Below are positions 8,620 to 16,191 of a DNA stretch of 64,000 nucleotides, piece by piece. The position numbers and the translations under genes are program-made. The notes under the pieces were generated by a model. That model saw only the letters and a program-made list of their open reading frames with translations, ran no database searches and was not told the DNA's origin. Position 1 is the first letter of the stretch, and the number at the start of each line of letters is the position of its first letter. The stretch is taken from assembly GCF_006715785.1 (NCBI RefSeq), contig NZ_VFNX01000002.1, forward strand, positions 620,001 through 684,000, in the 5' to 3' direction. Source of the stretch: Streptomyces puniciscabiei (GTDB lineage: Bacteria; Actinomycetota; Actinomycetes; Streptomycetales; Streptomycetaceae).

Positions 8620-8814
8620 GTGCCCGAACCCGGCAGCAAGAAGTACGACACCCGCAGGGCGCGGCTGCGCAAGGAGGTGGAGCGTTCCGGCGTCTCCGAC
8701 CAGGACGCGAACACCGCCGCGAACGAGGCCCTGCAGGAGGAACCGAAGCGGAGCCGGGGCCCGAGGACGGAACGCGGCCGCGGCCCGAAGGGCGAGCGCC
8801 CGGAGAACGAGTAG
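8620..8814 (+). CDS. Small highly charged hypothetical protein (64 aa)
   Basis: A hydrophilic protein starting at GTG 8620 (VPEPGSKKYDTRRARLRKEV) after a near-perfect ribosome-binding site, AGGAGGTGATC at 8606. The middle segment SGVSDQDANTAANEALQEE looks helical, and the C-terminus is rich in Arg, Gly and Pro. No catalytic motif is visible and I do not recognise a function. It is followed at once by a strong terminator hairpin. Confidence 0.7.
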   Translation: MPEPGSKKYDTRRARLRKEVERSGVSDQDANTAANEALQEEPKRSRGPRTERGRGPKGERPENE

Positions 8815-8822
8815 GCGTGCGC

Positions 8823-8853
8823 AGGGCCTCCCCGGACACTCCGGGGAGGCCCT
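8823..8853. terminator. Strong bidirectional terminator hairpin
   Basis: AGGGCCTCCCCGG and CCGGGGAGGCCCT form a perfect 13-bp stem around the 5-base loop ACACT. It lies 9 bp after the stop of the 64-aa gene and before the end of the convergent gene ending at 8921. It lacks a long U tract, as is usual in Streptomyces. Confidence 0.85.
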
Positions 8854-8920
8854 GTTCCGTACACCACCGTTTTTCAGGGCGGGTTCGCGGCCATCTCGTC
8901 GGCCTGCCCCCGGCCGCCGG

Positions 8921-10492
8921 TCAGTAGCCGGACCCGAACGACTGGGTCGTGTAGGCGCACTCCGTGTAGATGTAGCCGGGCCGCAGCTGGGCCGTGTCGG
9001 AGGCCGGGGTGGCGGTGCCGGCGCCGTTCGGCTTGTGCACGAAGTAGGTGGTGCCCGCCGGGAGGCTGATGGTGCGCTGCGGGTAGTCCTTGCCGCCGCT
9101 GCACGGCTTGAAGCCGGTCATCAGGGTGTCGGCGAACGTGTACGCCTTGCAGCCGCCGCAGCCCTTGAGGGTGAAACTGCCGGTCACCGGGCCGGTGTAG
9201 AGCACGGTGATGTCGTGGGGGCTGTCGTTCTTCACCGTGACGGAGATGCTGCCGCCGGAGGCGGTGGTGGGCAGCTTCTTGCCGGCCTTGGGGAGGGTCT
9301 GGGCGACCTCGGCGGCTATGGCGATCTTCTGGGCGCGGGCTCGGTTCTTGTCGTTCTTGTTGTCGGAGACGAACTGCTCCATTGTCTTCTGGGCGGCGGC
9401 GAAGTCGCCCTGCCGGTACTGATCGACGCCGCAGGCGTACTCCCCCGCGTCGCCGCTCCTCCCGGCGCGCTCGGCGGCCTTGTTCAGCGTGCCGTCCGCG
9501 TCACCCGTGGACTTGCCCAGTGCGCCGATCCGGGTGTCCAGGTCGCGCAACTGCGCCACGGCCGTGCAGGGTTCGCTTCCGCCGACGGCCTTCTCCGCAC
9601 GCTGCACGGCCGCGTCGACGGCGGACGGAACCCTGGTCGCCGCCGCTGACCGCGGGAAGGTGTTCAGCAGGTCGCCGAAGCGCGTGTCCCAGTCCGTCCC
9701 GCCGGCCGTGAGGCGCTGGGACCCGCACTCGTACAGGGAGGTCGCGAGCCGGTCGTCGGGCCAGCCGGCCAGCGATCCGAGCTGGTCCTTCGGCATGCTG
9801 TCGGGCATCGTGCGCAGGTACTTCAGGGGCTCGATGGCGTCGCAGTACTGCCGGTGGCCGTACGGAGCGCCGACGGTCGTGTAGTAGGTCCGCAGGCTGC
9901 CGGGGAGCCGCCGGGCCGCGCGGGAGCCGGAGTGGTGCTCCGCGAGGTCGCGGTAGACCTCCAGCGCGGACCGGTAGTCCGGCTCGGCCGAGGTGAACGG
10001 CCGGCGGCCGCTCGTCGCCACCAGGTGGTCGGCCTTGTCGAGACGGCCGAGGAGCGCCTGCTCCACGGCCTCGTCGTGGGCGTCCCGGTACCAGAGCGTG
10101 CCACCCGCCGGCACGGCGAGCAGCAGCACGCCCAGCAGCAGGGCGAGCGGGACTCCGGGCGGCCGGGCGAGCCGCGTGCGCAGCCCGGCGGTCCCGCCGT
10201 GCAGGGCGGCGAGCAGCAGGAGTACGGCGTAGCCGACGACCGCGGCGACCGGGATGCCGTCGGCGTCGGCGGGCAGCGCCACGAGCAGCAGCACGACCGT
10301 CGCCGTCCAGCACGCGGCCATGAGCACCCAGCGCCGCAGCAGCGCGTATCCGAGGCCCAGACCGCTCAGGTTCAGCAGGGCGACCGCGACGGCGCGCCAG
10401 GCGTCGGGGGGCGCGGGTGGCGGGCTCGACGGCATGGGCGGCAGCGGTGGCCCCGCGAACCCCTGGCTCGGACCGTACGGACTTCCGGACAT
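8921..10492 (-). CDS. Membrane protein with repeat-rich extracytoplasmic region, function unknown
   Basis: 523 residues. A proline-rich cytoplasmic start (MSGSPYGPSQGFAGPPLPP) is followed by several hydrophobic segments within about residues 35-140. A long soluble part (LVATSGRRPFTSAEPDYRSA onward) contains helical, TPR-like stretches such as YRQGDFAAAQKTMEQFV. A C-terminal beta domain has SISVTVKNDSPHDITVLYTG and a cysteine-rich turn (LKGCGGCKAYTF). I do not recognise a named family. The ATG at 10492 was chosen because the protein turns into a typical membrane-protein N-terminus there; upstream codons fall in an AT-rich promoter-like region. Confidence 0.7.
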   Translation of the reverse strand: MSGSPYGPSQGFAGPPLPPMPSSPPPAPPDAWRAVAVALLNLSGLGLGYALLRRWVLMAACWTATVVLLLVALPADADGIPVAAVVGYAVLLLLAALHGGTAGLRTRLARPPGVPLALLLGVLLLAVPAGGTLWYRDAHDEAVEQALLGRLDKADHLVATSGRRPFTSAEPDYRSALEVYRDLAEHHSGSRAARRLPGSLRTYYTTVGAPYGHRQYCDAIEPLKYLRTMPDSMPKDQLGSLAGWPDDRLATSLYECGSQRLTAGGTDWDTRFGDLLNTFPRSAAATRVPSAVDAAVQRAEKAVGGSEPCTAVAQLRDLDTRIGALGKSTGDADGTLNKAAERAGRSGDAGEYACGVDQYRQGDFAAAQKTMEQFVSDNKNDKNRARAQKIAIAAEVAQTLPKAGKKLPTTASGGSISVTVKNDSPHDITVLYTGPVTGSFTLKGCGGCKAYTFADTLMTGFKPCSGGKDYPQRTISLPAGTTYFVHKPNGAGTATPASDTAQLRPGYIYTECAYTTQSFGSGY

Positions 10493-10759
10493 GGTCGCTC
10501 CCCCCGTCAGCAGCGCCCCCATGGCTGCGGACCCGCAGTTTACGGGTCCGGGGAGCGGCCTGACAGAGGCTCGAACGGGGCCGAATTCATTGCGACTTGA
10601 ACCGGTCATGCATAAGGCACACCACTACGGTCTCTACAAATTCCTTATTTGCCTCATGCCCCATTTGTCCGACTATCCTGGGCGACCGTGCCCGCCCAAC
10701 GAAATGCGACGAAATCCGACGGGATCCAACGGGCCGGGTGGAAAGGGGACGGACGAGGC
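10493..10759. promoter_or_regulatory. AT-rich divergent promoter region
   Basis: This 267-bp divergent spacer contains a tract (about 10580-10680) much richer in A and T than its surroundings, with CATAAGG, ACAAATTCCTTATTTG and TATCCT. It then shows a short degenerate repeat, CGAAATGCGACGAAATCCGACGGGATCC, here split over 10702-10729. It probably holds promoters for both flanking genes; exact hexamers are not assignable. Confidence 0.45.
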
Positions 10760-11881
10760 ATGCACAGGTCACCGCTGCCCGCGCTCATGGCGCGGTTCGG
10801 ACGGGCCGGCGGCGCCGAGGCCGCGCGCGCCGCCGTCGCGGCGGCTCTGACCTGGCAGATCTGCGCGCGGCTGCTGCACATCTCCGCCCCGTACGCGGGC
10901 GCCGTCGCCGCCGTCCTCATCGTCGAGACGACGGTCGTGGCCACGGTCTCCGCCGCCACCCGCTACGCCGCCGGATGCCTGCTCGGCGTCCTCCTCGCCC
11001 TGCCCGGCGCGCTGTACGCCGAGCCCGGCGCGCTGTACGCCGAGCCCGGCGTGGTGGGCCTTGCGGTCGTCGTCTTCGCCTCCGCGCTGGTGGCCCGGCA
11101 CGCCTTCCTCGGCCACCACGGGCTGCACGTCCCGATGACCGCCCTGATCGCCTTCGCCCTGGTCCGCGGCCGCCACCCCGACGAGCTGGCCGCCCATCTC
11201 GCGGAGATCGTGCTGGGCCTCGCCCTCGGGCCGGCCTGCAGCCTGCTGCTGTTCCCCGCCGTGCGCGTGCGCTCCGCCGAGCGGGCGCTGGAGGAGCTGC
11301 GCCTGCTGGTCGCCCGGAACCTCGACGGCCTGGCCGACGCGGTCGTACGGCACGAGCGGCCGCGGACCGTGCTCGGCCCGGCCTGGGAGGACGACCTCGG
11401 CACGGCCCTGACCCGGGCCCGGGCCTGCGTGGCCGAGGCGCACGAGAGCCTGCGCTGGAACGTCCGGCCGACGGCCCGGCGCCGCCGCTGGCACCTGGAC
11501 GACCGGGTGCTGGGCACGCTGACCGACGTGGCCGGGCAGGTGACCGCGACGGGCCGGCTCCTCGACGCCCACCCCGGCGCGGCCGAGGACCCCGGTTCCG
11601 GTTCCGCCTTCGCGCAGCCGTACGCCCGCCTGCTGCGGACGACCGCCCTTCGCGCCTACTCGTGCCGGGGCGGCCGGCCGCATCCCGCCCTGCCCGCGGC
11701 ACGGCACGCCCTCGCCCGGCTCGGCGCGCCCGGCTGTGATCCCCCGGAGCGGGCCGGCACCGACCAGCGCCTCCTGCGTCCCCTGGAGTCGGCCCTGACG
11801 TGCCTGTCGGCGCCCGCACCCACACCGCCCGCCCGAGCCCACCGGCTCCTCGCCCCGCTACGGCCCTCACCGAGACGATGA
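10760..11881 (+). CDS. FUSC-family (aromatic acid exporter-like) membrane protein
   Basis: 373 residues. The N-terminal half has about five or six membrane segments (AARAAVAAALTWQICARLL, YAGAVAAVLIVETTVVATV, EIVLGLALGPACSLLLFPA), and the C-terminal half is a cytoplasmic helical domain with the family-like ARACVAEAHESLRWNVRP. This matches the fusaric-acid-resistance/aromatic acid exporter group. ATG 10760 lies behind a GGAAAGGGGA ribosome site. A 21-bp tandem duplication (11002-11043) repeats GALYAEP within a loop between membrane segments. Its stop overlaps the next start as ATGA, linking it to the phosphatase. Confidence 0.82.
   Translation: MHRSPLPALMARFGRAGGAEAARAAVAAALTWQICARLLHISAPYAGAVAAVLIVETTVVATVSAATRYAAGCLLGVLLALPGALYAEPGALYAEPGVVGLAVVVFASALVARHAFLGHHGLHVPMTALIAFALVRGRHPDELAAHLAEIVLGLALGPACSLLLFPAVRVRSAERALEELRLLVARNLDGLADAVVRHERPRTVLGPAWEDDLGTALTRARACVAEAHESLRWNVRPTARRRRWHLDDRVLGTLTDVAGQVTATGRLLDAHPGAAEDPGSGSAFAQPYARLLRTTALRAYSCRGGRPHPALPAARHALARLGAPGCDPPERAGTDQRLLRPLESALTCLSAPAPTPPARAHRLLAPLRPSPRR
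11002..11043 (+). repeat. Two-copy 21-bp in-frame tandem duplication
   Basis: The unit GCCCGGCGCGCTGTACGCCGA, here 21 bp and shown only as its two parts GCCCGGCGCGCT and GTACGCCGA, occurs at 11002-11022 and again at 11023-11043. It adds a second GALYAEP to the FUSC protein without shifting the frame. Identical copies suggest a recent slippage event. Confidence 0.85.
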
Positions 11882-13083
11882 CTTCTCACCCCACCGCACT
11901 GCACGACACCACCAACGGGCACACCGCCGAACCCGCGCGCCGGCCGCCGACGAGACGCCCGCCGGCGCCCTGGCGCCGCCGCACCGGCTCCCGCGCACTC
12001 CTTGCCGTCACCCCCGCGCTGCTGCTCGCGGTCGTCGCCCTCACCGATCTGCTCACCCCGGACTGGCTGCACGTCTCCCCCGTGATGGCCGCCGTCCCGG
12101 TACTGGCCGCCGTGCTGCTGCCGTGCCGGGCGACGGCGGCGCTCGGCTGCGCCGCGCTCGTGATCACCGCGCTGCTCCAGTGGGACGCCGGCACTTGCGG
12201 GCACCCGGACGCGGACGTCACCCTCGTCAGCCTGTTCGTGGTCGGACTGACCTCGCTGGCCGCGTGCTCCCTGCGGCAGCGCCGGGAACGGCAGCTTCAC
12301 CGGGTCCGCTCCGTGGCCGAGACCGCGCAGCGCGCCCTGATGCACCCCCTTCCCCGCCGTATCGACTCGCTCGCCCTGGGCGGTGTGTATCTGCCGGCCG
12401 AGTCGGAGGCGCGCATCGGCGGCGACTTCTACGAGGCCCTGCCCACGCCCTACGGCACCCGGCTCGTGATCGGCGACGTACGGGGCAAGGGTCTCCAGGC
12501 CGTCGGCGCCTCGGCGACCCTGCTCGGCGCGTTCCGTGAACTGGCCTACCGAGAGCCGTCCTTGACCGAAGTGGCGGAGCAACTGGACGAGCGGGCACGC
12601 CGGCACATCGCCGCGCTGGACGGCACACCGGACGGCGGGAGACCCGGCGGCACCGGCACCGGTGCCCTGTTCGCGGAGCGGTTCGCGACGGCGCTCCTGG
12701 TGGAGTTCCCGCCCGGCGAGCCCGTGGCCCGCATCGTGCACTGCGGGCACCCCGAGCCGTACGTCGTCCGCTCCGGCGGGGTACGGCCGTACGAGCCGGA
12801 CCGGCCCGGCGCCCCGCTCGGCCTCGGGGACCTGCTGGCGGTGCGGCCCGCGGCCCAGACCGTGCCGTTCGCGCCGGGCGACCGTCTCGTGCTGTACACC
12901 GACGGGTTCATCGAGGCCCGCGACCGGCGTGGCCGCTTCCACGACCTGGCCGCCTCGGTGCGGGCGCACGCCGGCCGGCCGCTGGAGACGCTGGTGACCG
13001 CCCTCCGCCGCGACCTCCTGCACCACGTCCACGGCGACCTCGGCGACGACGCGGCCCTGGTCGCCCTGGAACGGCTGCCGTGA
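11878..13083 (+). CDS. PP2C-type (SpoIIE) serine/threonine phosphatase, membrane-anchored
   Basis: 401 residues. A basic N-terminus is followed by two or three hydrophobic segments (ALLAVTPALLLAVVALTDLL, VLAAVLLPCRATAALGCAAL), then a SpoIIE domain starting AETAQRALMHPLP. Metal-binding and fold motifs are present: ARIGGDFYEALP, VIGDVRGKG, IVHCGHPEPY, LYTDGFIEARD and the terminal GDDAALVALE. Such phosphatases typically act on phosphorylated anti-anti-sigma factors; no partner is encoded nearby. It is translationally coupled to the upstream FUSC gene through ATGA. Confidence 0.9.
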   Translation: MTSHPTALHDTTNGHTAEPARRPPTRRPPAPWRRRTGSRALLAVTPALLLAVVALTDLLTPDWLHVSPVMAAVPVLAAVLLPCRATAALGCAALVITALLQWDAGTCGHPDADVTLVSLFVVGLTSLAACSLRQRRERQLHRVRSVAETAQRALMHPLPRRIDSLALGGVYLPAESEARIGGDFYEALPTPYGTRLVIGDVRGKGLQAVGASATLLGAFRELAYREPSLTEVAEQLDERARRHIAALDGTPDGGRPGGTGTGALFAERFATALLVEFPPGEPVARIVHCGHPEPYVVRSGGVRPYEPDRPGAPLGLGDLLAVRPAAQTVPFAPGDRLVLYTDGFIEARDRRGRFHDLAASVRAHAGRPLETLVTALRRDLLHHVHGDLGDDAALVALERLP

Positions 13084-13386
13084 CAGGGGAATACCGAACA
13101 CCCCGACGACCGGCGGACCGGCCGCTGCCGAACAGCAGGCCAGGACCCTCGGTGGGTACGACGTGACCCCCGCGGCCTCGGGCACCGTTGCCCGCTCGCG
13201 CGAACCCGTTGTGGTTCTGCCCGTTCCTCGCCGCCGTGGGCCTCGGCCGGCGTGCCCGGAGGCCCTCTCGGACGCGTCTCGTCCCCCGCACGGCGCAATC
13301 GGGGTGCGCCGGAGGGGCGAGCGGCCGTGACCGGTGTGAGCTTGGTGGAAGGAGTGCGCACAGGAGACCTGCGATGAGGAGGCGGC
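13084..13386. promoter_or_regulatory. Leader region of the hydrogenase structural operon
   Basis: A 303-bp non-coding stretch between the phosphatase and the first gene of the hydrogen locus. It must contain the operon promoter. It ends with AGGAGG at about 13378 before ATG 13387. No palindromic operator or clear hexamers were recognised. Confidence 0.4.
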
Positions 13387-14946
13387 ATGTCCGAGGGAAC
13401 CGGCGAGGGCGCACCGGCGCGCGCCGCCGTGCTGGACGGCCGCGGTGCCGAGGTGCCGTACGGCCGGACCGCCGACGCCTTCGCACAGGTCGGTGCGGTC
13501 GCGGACGCCGTGCTCTACGAGGGATACCTGCTCTACCCGTACCGCCGGTCGTCGCCGAAGAACCAGGTCCGCTGGCAGTTCGGCGTGCTGCTGCCCCGCG
13601 ACTGGGTGGAGCGGGACGGGCCGGTCACGCCGGGGCTCTCCGGCTCCGCGGACTCCTGGTACCAGCAGACCGAGTGCCTGCTGCGAGCACCGCGCGCCGA
13701 CGCGGTCGTACGGGTGCGGGTGCGCTGTCTGCAGATGCAGGACAAGCAGGTCGAGGCGGTCGGCCCGGACGGACGGTACCGCCCGGTCGAGTCGTTGCGG
13801 ACGCCCGACGGCACGACGCATCTGTCGTTCGCGGAGGCGGTGCCCCGGGAGACCGACCTGGTGCTGCCGCTGCGGGAGCTGCTGGACGGCGGGCGTACCG
13901 CCCGGGTGGGTGCGGACGCCGGCACGGAGGCCGAGGCTCTGCCGGGCGGGACCGGGCGGACGGTACGGCGGCGCGGGGAGGTGCGGGCCGTGACGACGGT
14001 CGTGGCCGAACCGCTCGCGCCGGAGCTGTACCGGTTGCGGGTGCGCACCGAGAACACCGGCGGGGCGACGGACCGTCAGGCCCCACGCACCGAAGCGCTG
14101 CGGCACGCGCTGCTCGCCACACACACCCTTGTCGGCGGGGACGGCCTGGAGTTCGCCTCCCTGATCGATCCGCCCGTTGGTCTGGCGCAGCACGCGCGGG
14201 GCTGCCGGAACGCGTTCACGTTCCCGGTGCTCGCCGGCCCGCCTCAGCAGGGCACGACGGGCGCCGTCCTGCTGTCCGCTCCGATCATCCTGCCGGACTG
14301 GCCCCAGGTGGCGCCGGAGAGCCCGGGCGATCTGCACGACGCGGCGGAGATCGACGAGATCCTCACCCTGCGCACGATGCTGCTGACCGACGAGGAGAAG
14401 GCGGAGGCCCGGGCCACCGATCCGCGGGCGGCGGAGATCCTCGACCGGGTCGAGAACATGCCCCCGGAGGTCTTCGCCCGGCTGCACGGCGCCATCCGGT
14501 CCCTGACCCCGGCACAGACCCGGTCCGGCGCCGAGCGGCCCGCCTGGTGGCAGGAGGGCGGCGACGACGGCCTGTCCCCGAGCACCGACACGGTGCTCGT
14601 GGACGGCGTACCCGTGGGCGGCGGCAGCCGGGTCCGGCTGCGTCCGCGCGTCCGGGGCGCCGACGCGCAGGACATGTTCCTCCACGGAAGGACCGCGCAG
14701 GTCGCCGCCGTCCGCCACGACGTGGACGGCAGCGTGCACCTGGCGGTCACCGTCGACGACGATCCGGCCGCCGAACTGCACGGCTGGTACGGCCGTTTCC
14801 ACTACTTCCGGCCCGACGAGGTGGAACCGCTCGGCCACGCGGACGTGTCCGATCCGGGCCCGGTGCGATCAGCCCGGCCGCGGTCCCCGCGGCCCCCGCG
14901 TCCGGCCGAACGGCCGGAGGAGGGACGGTGCGATGGATGTCCCTGA
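13387..14946 (+). CDS. Conserved hydrogenase-operon protein of unknown function (519 aa)
   Basis: A soluble 519-residue protein with no signal peptide or membrane segment. Recognisable stretches are LYEGYLLYPYRRSSPKNQVR, WQFGVLLPRDW, FASLIDPP and the aromatic-rich ELHGWYGRFHYFRPDEVEPL near the C-terminus. There is no Cys-rich cluster and no nucleotide-binding loop. A strong AGGAGG precedes the start. It is the first gene of the plus-strand half, directly upstream of the hydrogenase subunits, so an accessory or scaffold role in assembly or electron transfer is plausible. I recall similar proteins beside group 1h hydrogenases in other actinobacteria, but none with a known activity. Confidence 0.75.
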   Translation: MSEGTGEGAPARAAVLDGRGAEVPYGRTADAFAQVGAVADAVLYEGYLLYPYRRSSPKNQVRWQFGVLLPRDWVERDGPVTPGLSGSADSWYQQTECLLRAPRADAVVRVRVRCLQMQDKQVEAVGPDGRYRPVESLRTPDGTTHLSFAEAVPRETDLVLPLRELLDGGRTARVGADAGTEAEALPGGTGRTVRRRGEVRAVTTVVAEPLAPELYRLRVRTENTGGATDRQAPRTEALRHALLATHTLVGGDGLEFASLIDPPVGLAQHARGCRNAFTFPVLAGPPQQGTTGAVLLSAPIILPDWPQVAPESPGDLHDAAEIDEILTLRTMLLTDEEKAEARATDPRAAEILDRVENMPPEVFARLHGAIRSLTPAQTRSGAERPAWWQEGGDDGLSPSTDTVLVDGVPVGGGSRVRLRPRVRGADAQDMFLHGRTAQVAAVRHDVDGSVHLAVTVDDDPAAELHGWYGRFHYFRPDEVEPLGHADVSDPGPVRSARPRSPRPPRPAERPEEGRCDGCP

Positions 14947-15043
14947 GGCACGCCCTGGCCGCCCCCAGGCCCGGACCGCCGTGGTCCCGGCCGTCCCCTA
15001 CGACCGACCCCGAGACCGGCAGCAACGGAGGCCGCAGCGATGA
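14933..15043 (+). CDS. Possible 36-aa coupling ORF between the 519-aa gene and hhyS
   Basis: ATG 14933 sits behind GGAGGAGGGACGG and opens a 36-codon frame (MDVPEARPGRPQART, very basic, ending QRRPQR). It overlaps the previous stop by 14 bp and ends TGA at 15041-15043, forming ATGA with the hydrogenase small-subunit start. The strong ribosome site and both overlaps suggest a translated coupling peptide; composition alone does not prove that it is a gene. Confidence 0.35.
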   Translation: MDVPEARPGRPQARTAVVPAVPYDRPRDRQQRRPQR

Positions 15044-16128
15044 CCACACAGAGCGGTACCACCGATGTCCGCGGCGAGCCCAGCAGGGCCGAGGCGCGGA
15101 AGGGATTCGACGAGATCACCATCCTCTGGATCTCGGAGGGCATGAGCTGCGACGGCGACACGGTGTCGCTGACCGCCGCCGGCCAGCCGTCCATCGAGGA
15201 CGTCGTACTGGGCCTCATCCCGGGCCTGCCGAAGGTCAACCTCGTCAACAAGGTGCTCTCACCGAGCCTGGGCGGCGAGGACTTCCTCGCTCCGTACCGT
15301 GCCGCGGCGCGGGGCGAGCTGGAGCCGTTCATCCTCGTCATCGAGGGTTCGGTCCCGAACCAGAACATCATTCAGGGCGACGGCTACTGGACGTCGTTCG
15401 GCAACGATCCCGACACCGGCGAGCCGCAGACCCTGAACTGGTGGATCGACCAGCTCGCACCCAAGGCCTGGGCGGTGGTGGCCGCAGGGACCTGTGCCAC
15501 GTTCGGCGGCATCCACGCCATGGCCGGCAACCCGACCGGCTGCATGGGCCTCGCGGACTACCTGGGCTGGGAGTTCAAGGCCCGGTCGGGGCTCCCGGTC
15601 GTCAATGTCCCCGGCTGTCCCATCCAGCCGGAGAACTTCATGGAGACCCTCGTCTGGGTCCTCCAGCACGCCGCCGGTGCCGCTCCCCCGCCGCCGCTGG
15701 ACCACATGCTGCGCCCGCAGTGGCTGTTCGGGAAGACCGTGCACGAGGGCTGCGACCGGGCCGCGTACTACGAGCAGGCCGACTTCGCGAGGGACTACAA
15801 CTCTCCCAAGTGCCAGGTGAAGGTGGGCTGCTGGGGTCCGGTCGTCAACTGCAACGTGCCCAAGCGCGGCTGGATGGCCGGCATCGGCGGCTGCCCCAAC
15901 GTCGGCGGGATCTGCATCGGCTGCACGATGCCGAGCTTCCCCGACGCGTTCATGCCGTTCATGGACGAACCCCCGGGCGGCACGCTGTCGACCATGCTCG
16001 TCAAGCCGTACGGAGCCGTCGTCCGCCGGCTGCGCGGCCTGACCAACGACGTGGTGAACCACGAGCCCAAGTGGCGCCACAACAAACGCAAGCTGACCAG
16101 CGGTTACGACCCGCACTGGCGCGCCTGA
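15040..16128 (+). CDS. hhyS: [NiFe] hydrogenase small subunit, group 1h (high-affinity, O2-tolerant)
   Basis: 362 residues carrying the Fe-S electron relay. The proximal-cluster region reads SEGMSCDGDTVSLT: Cys37 followed three residues later by Asp40 (CxxD), the 3-Cys/1-Asp ligand pattern known for group 1h enzymes. Other ligands lie in AAGTCATFGG, NPTGCMG and PGCPIQPENF. The distal and medial cluster ligands are His and Cys in VHEGCDRAA, then NSPKCQVKVGCWGPVVNC and GGCPNVGGICIGCTMPSF. There is no twin-arginine signal at the N-terminus, as expected for this group, which associates with the membrane from the cytoplasm. It pairs with the large subunit 63 bp downstream and should oxidise H2 at atmospheric levels. 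Confidence 0.95.
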   Translation: MTTQSGTTDVRGEPSRAEARKGFDEITILWISEGMSCDGDTVSLTAAGQPSIEDVVLGLIPGLPKVNLVNKVLSPSLGGEDFLAPYRAAARGELEPFILVIEGSVPNQNIIQGDGYWTSFGNDPDTGEPQTLNWWIDQLAPKAWAVVAAGTCATFGGIHAMAGNPTGCMGLADYLGWEFKARSGLPVVNVPGCPIQPENFMETLVWVLQHAAGAAPPPPLDHMLRPQWLFGKTVHEGCDRAAYYEQADFARDYNSPKCQVKVGCWGPVVNCNVPKRGWMAGIGGCPNVGGICIGCTMPSFPDAFMPFMDEPPGGTLSTMLVKPYGAVVRRLRGLTNDVVNHEPKWRHNKRKLTSGYDPHWRA

Positions 16129-16191
16129 CGCCGCCCGTGCCCGTCCCGCCACCGAACCGCCCGACCCCAACAGCGAGGGGCAGTACCGCAG

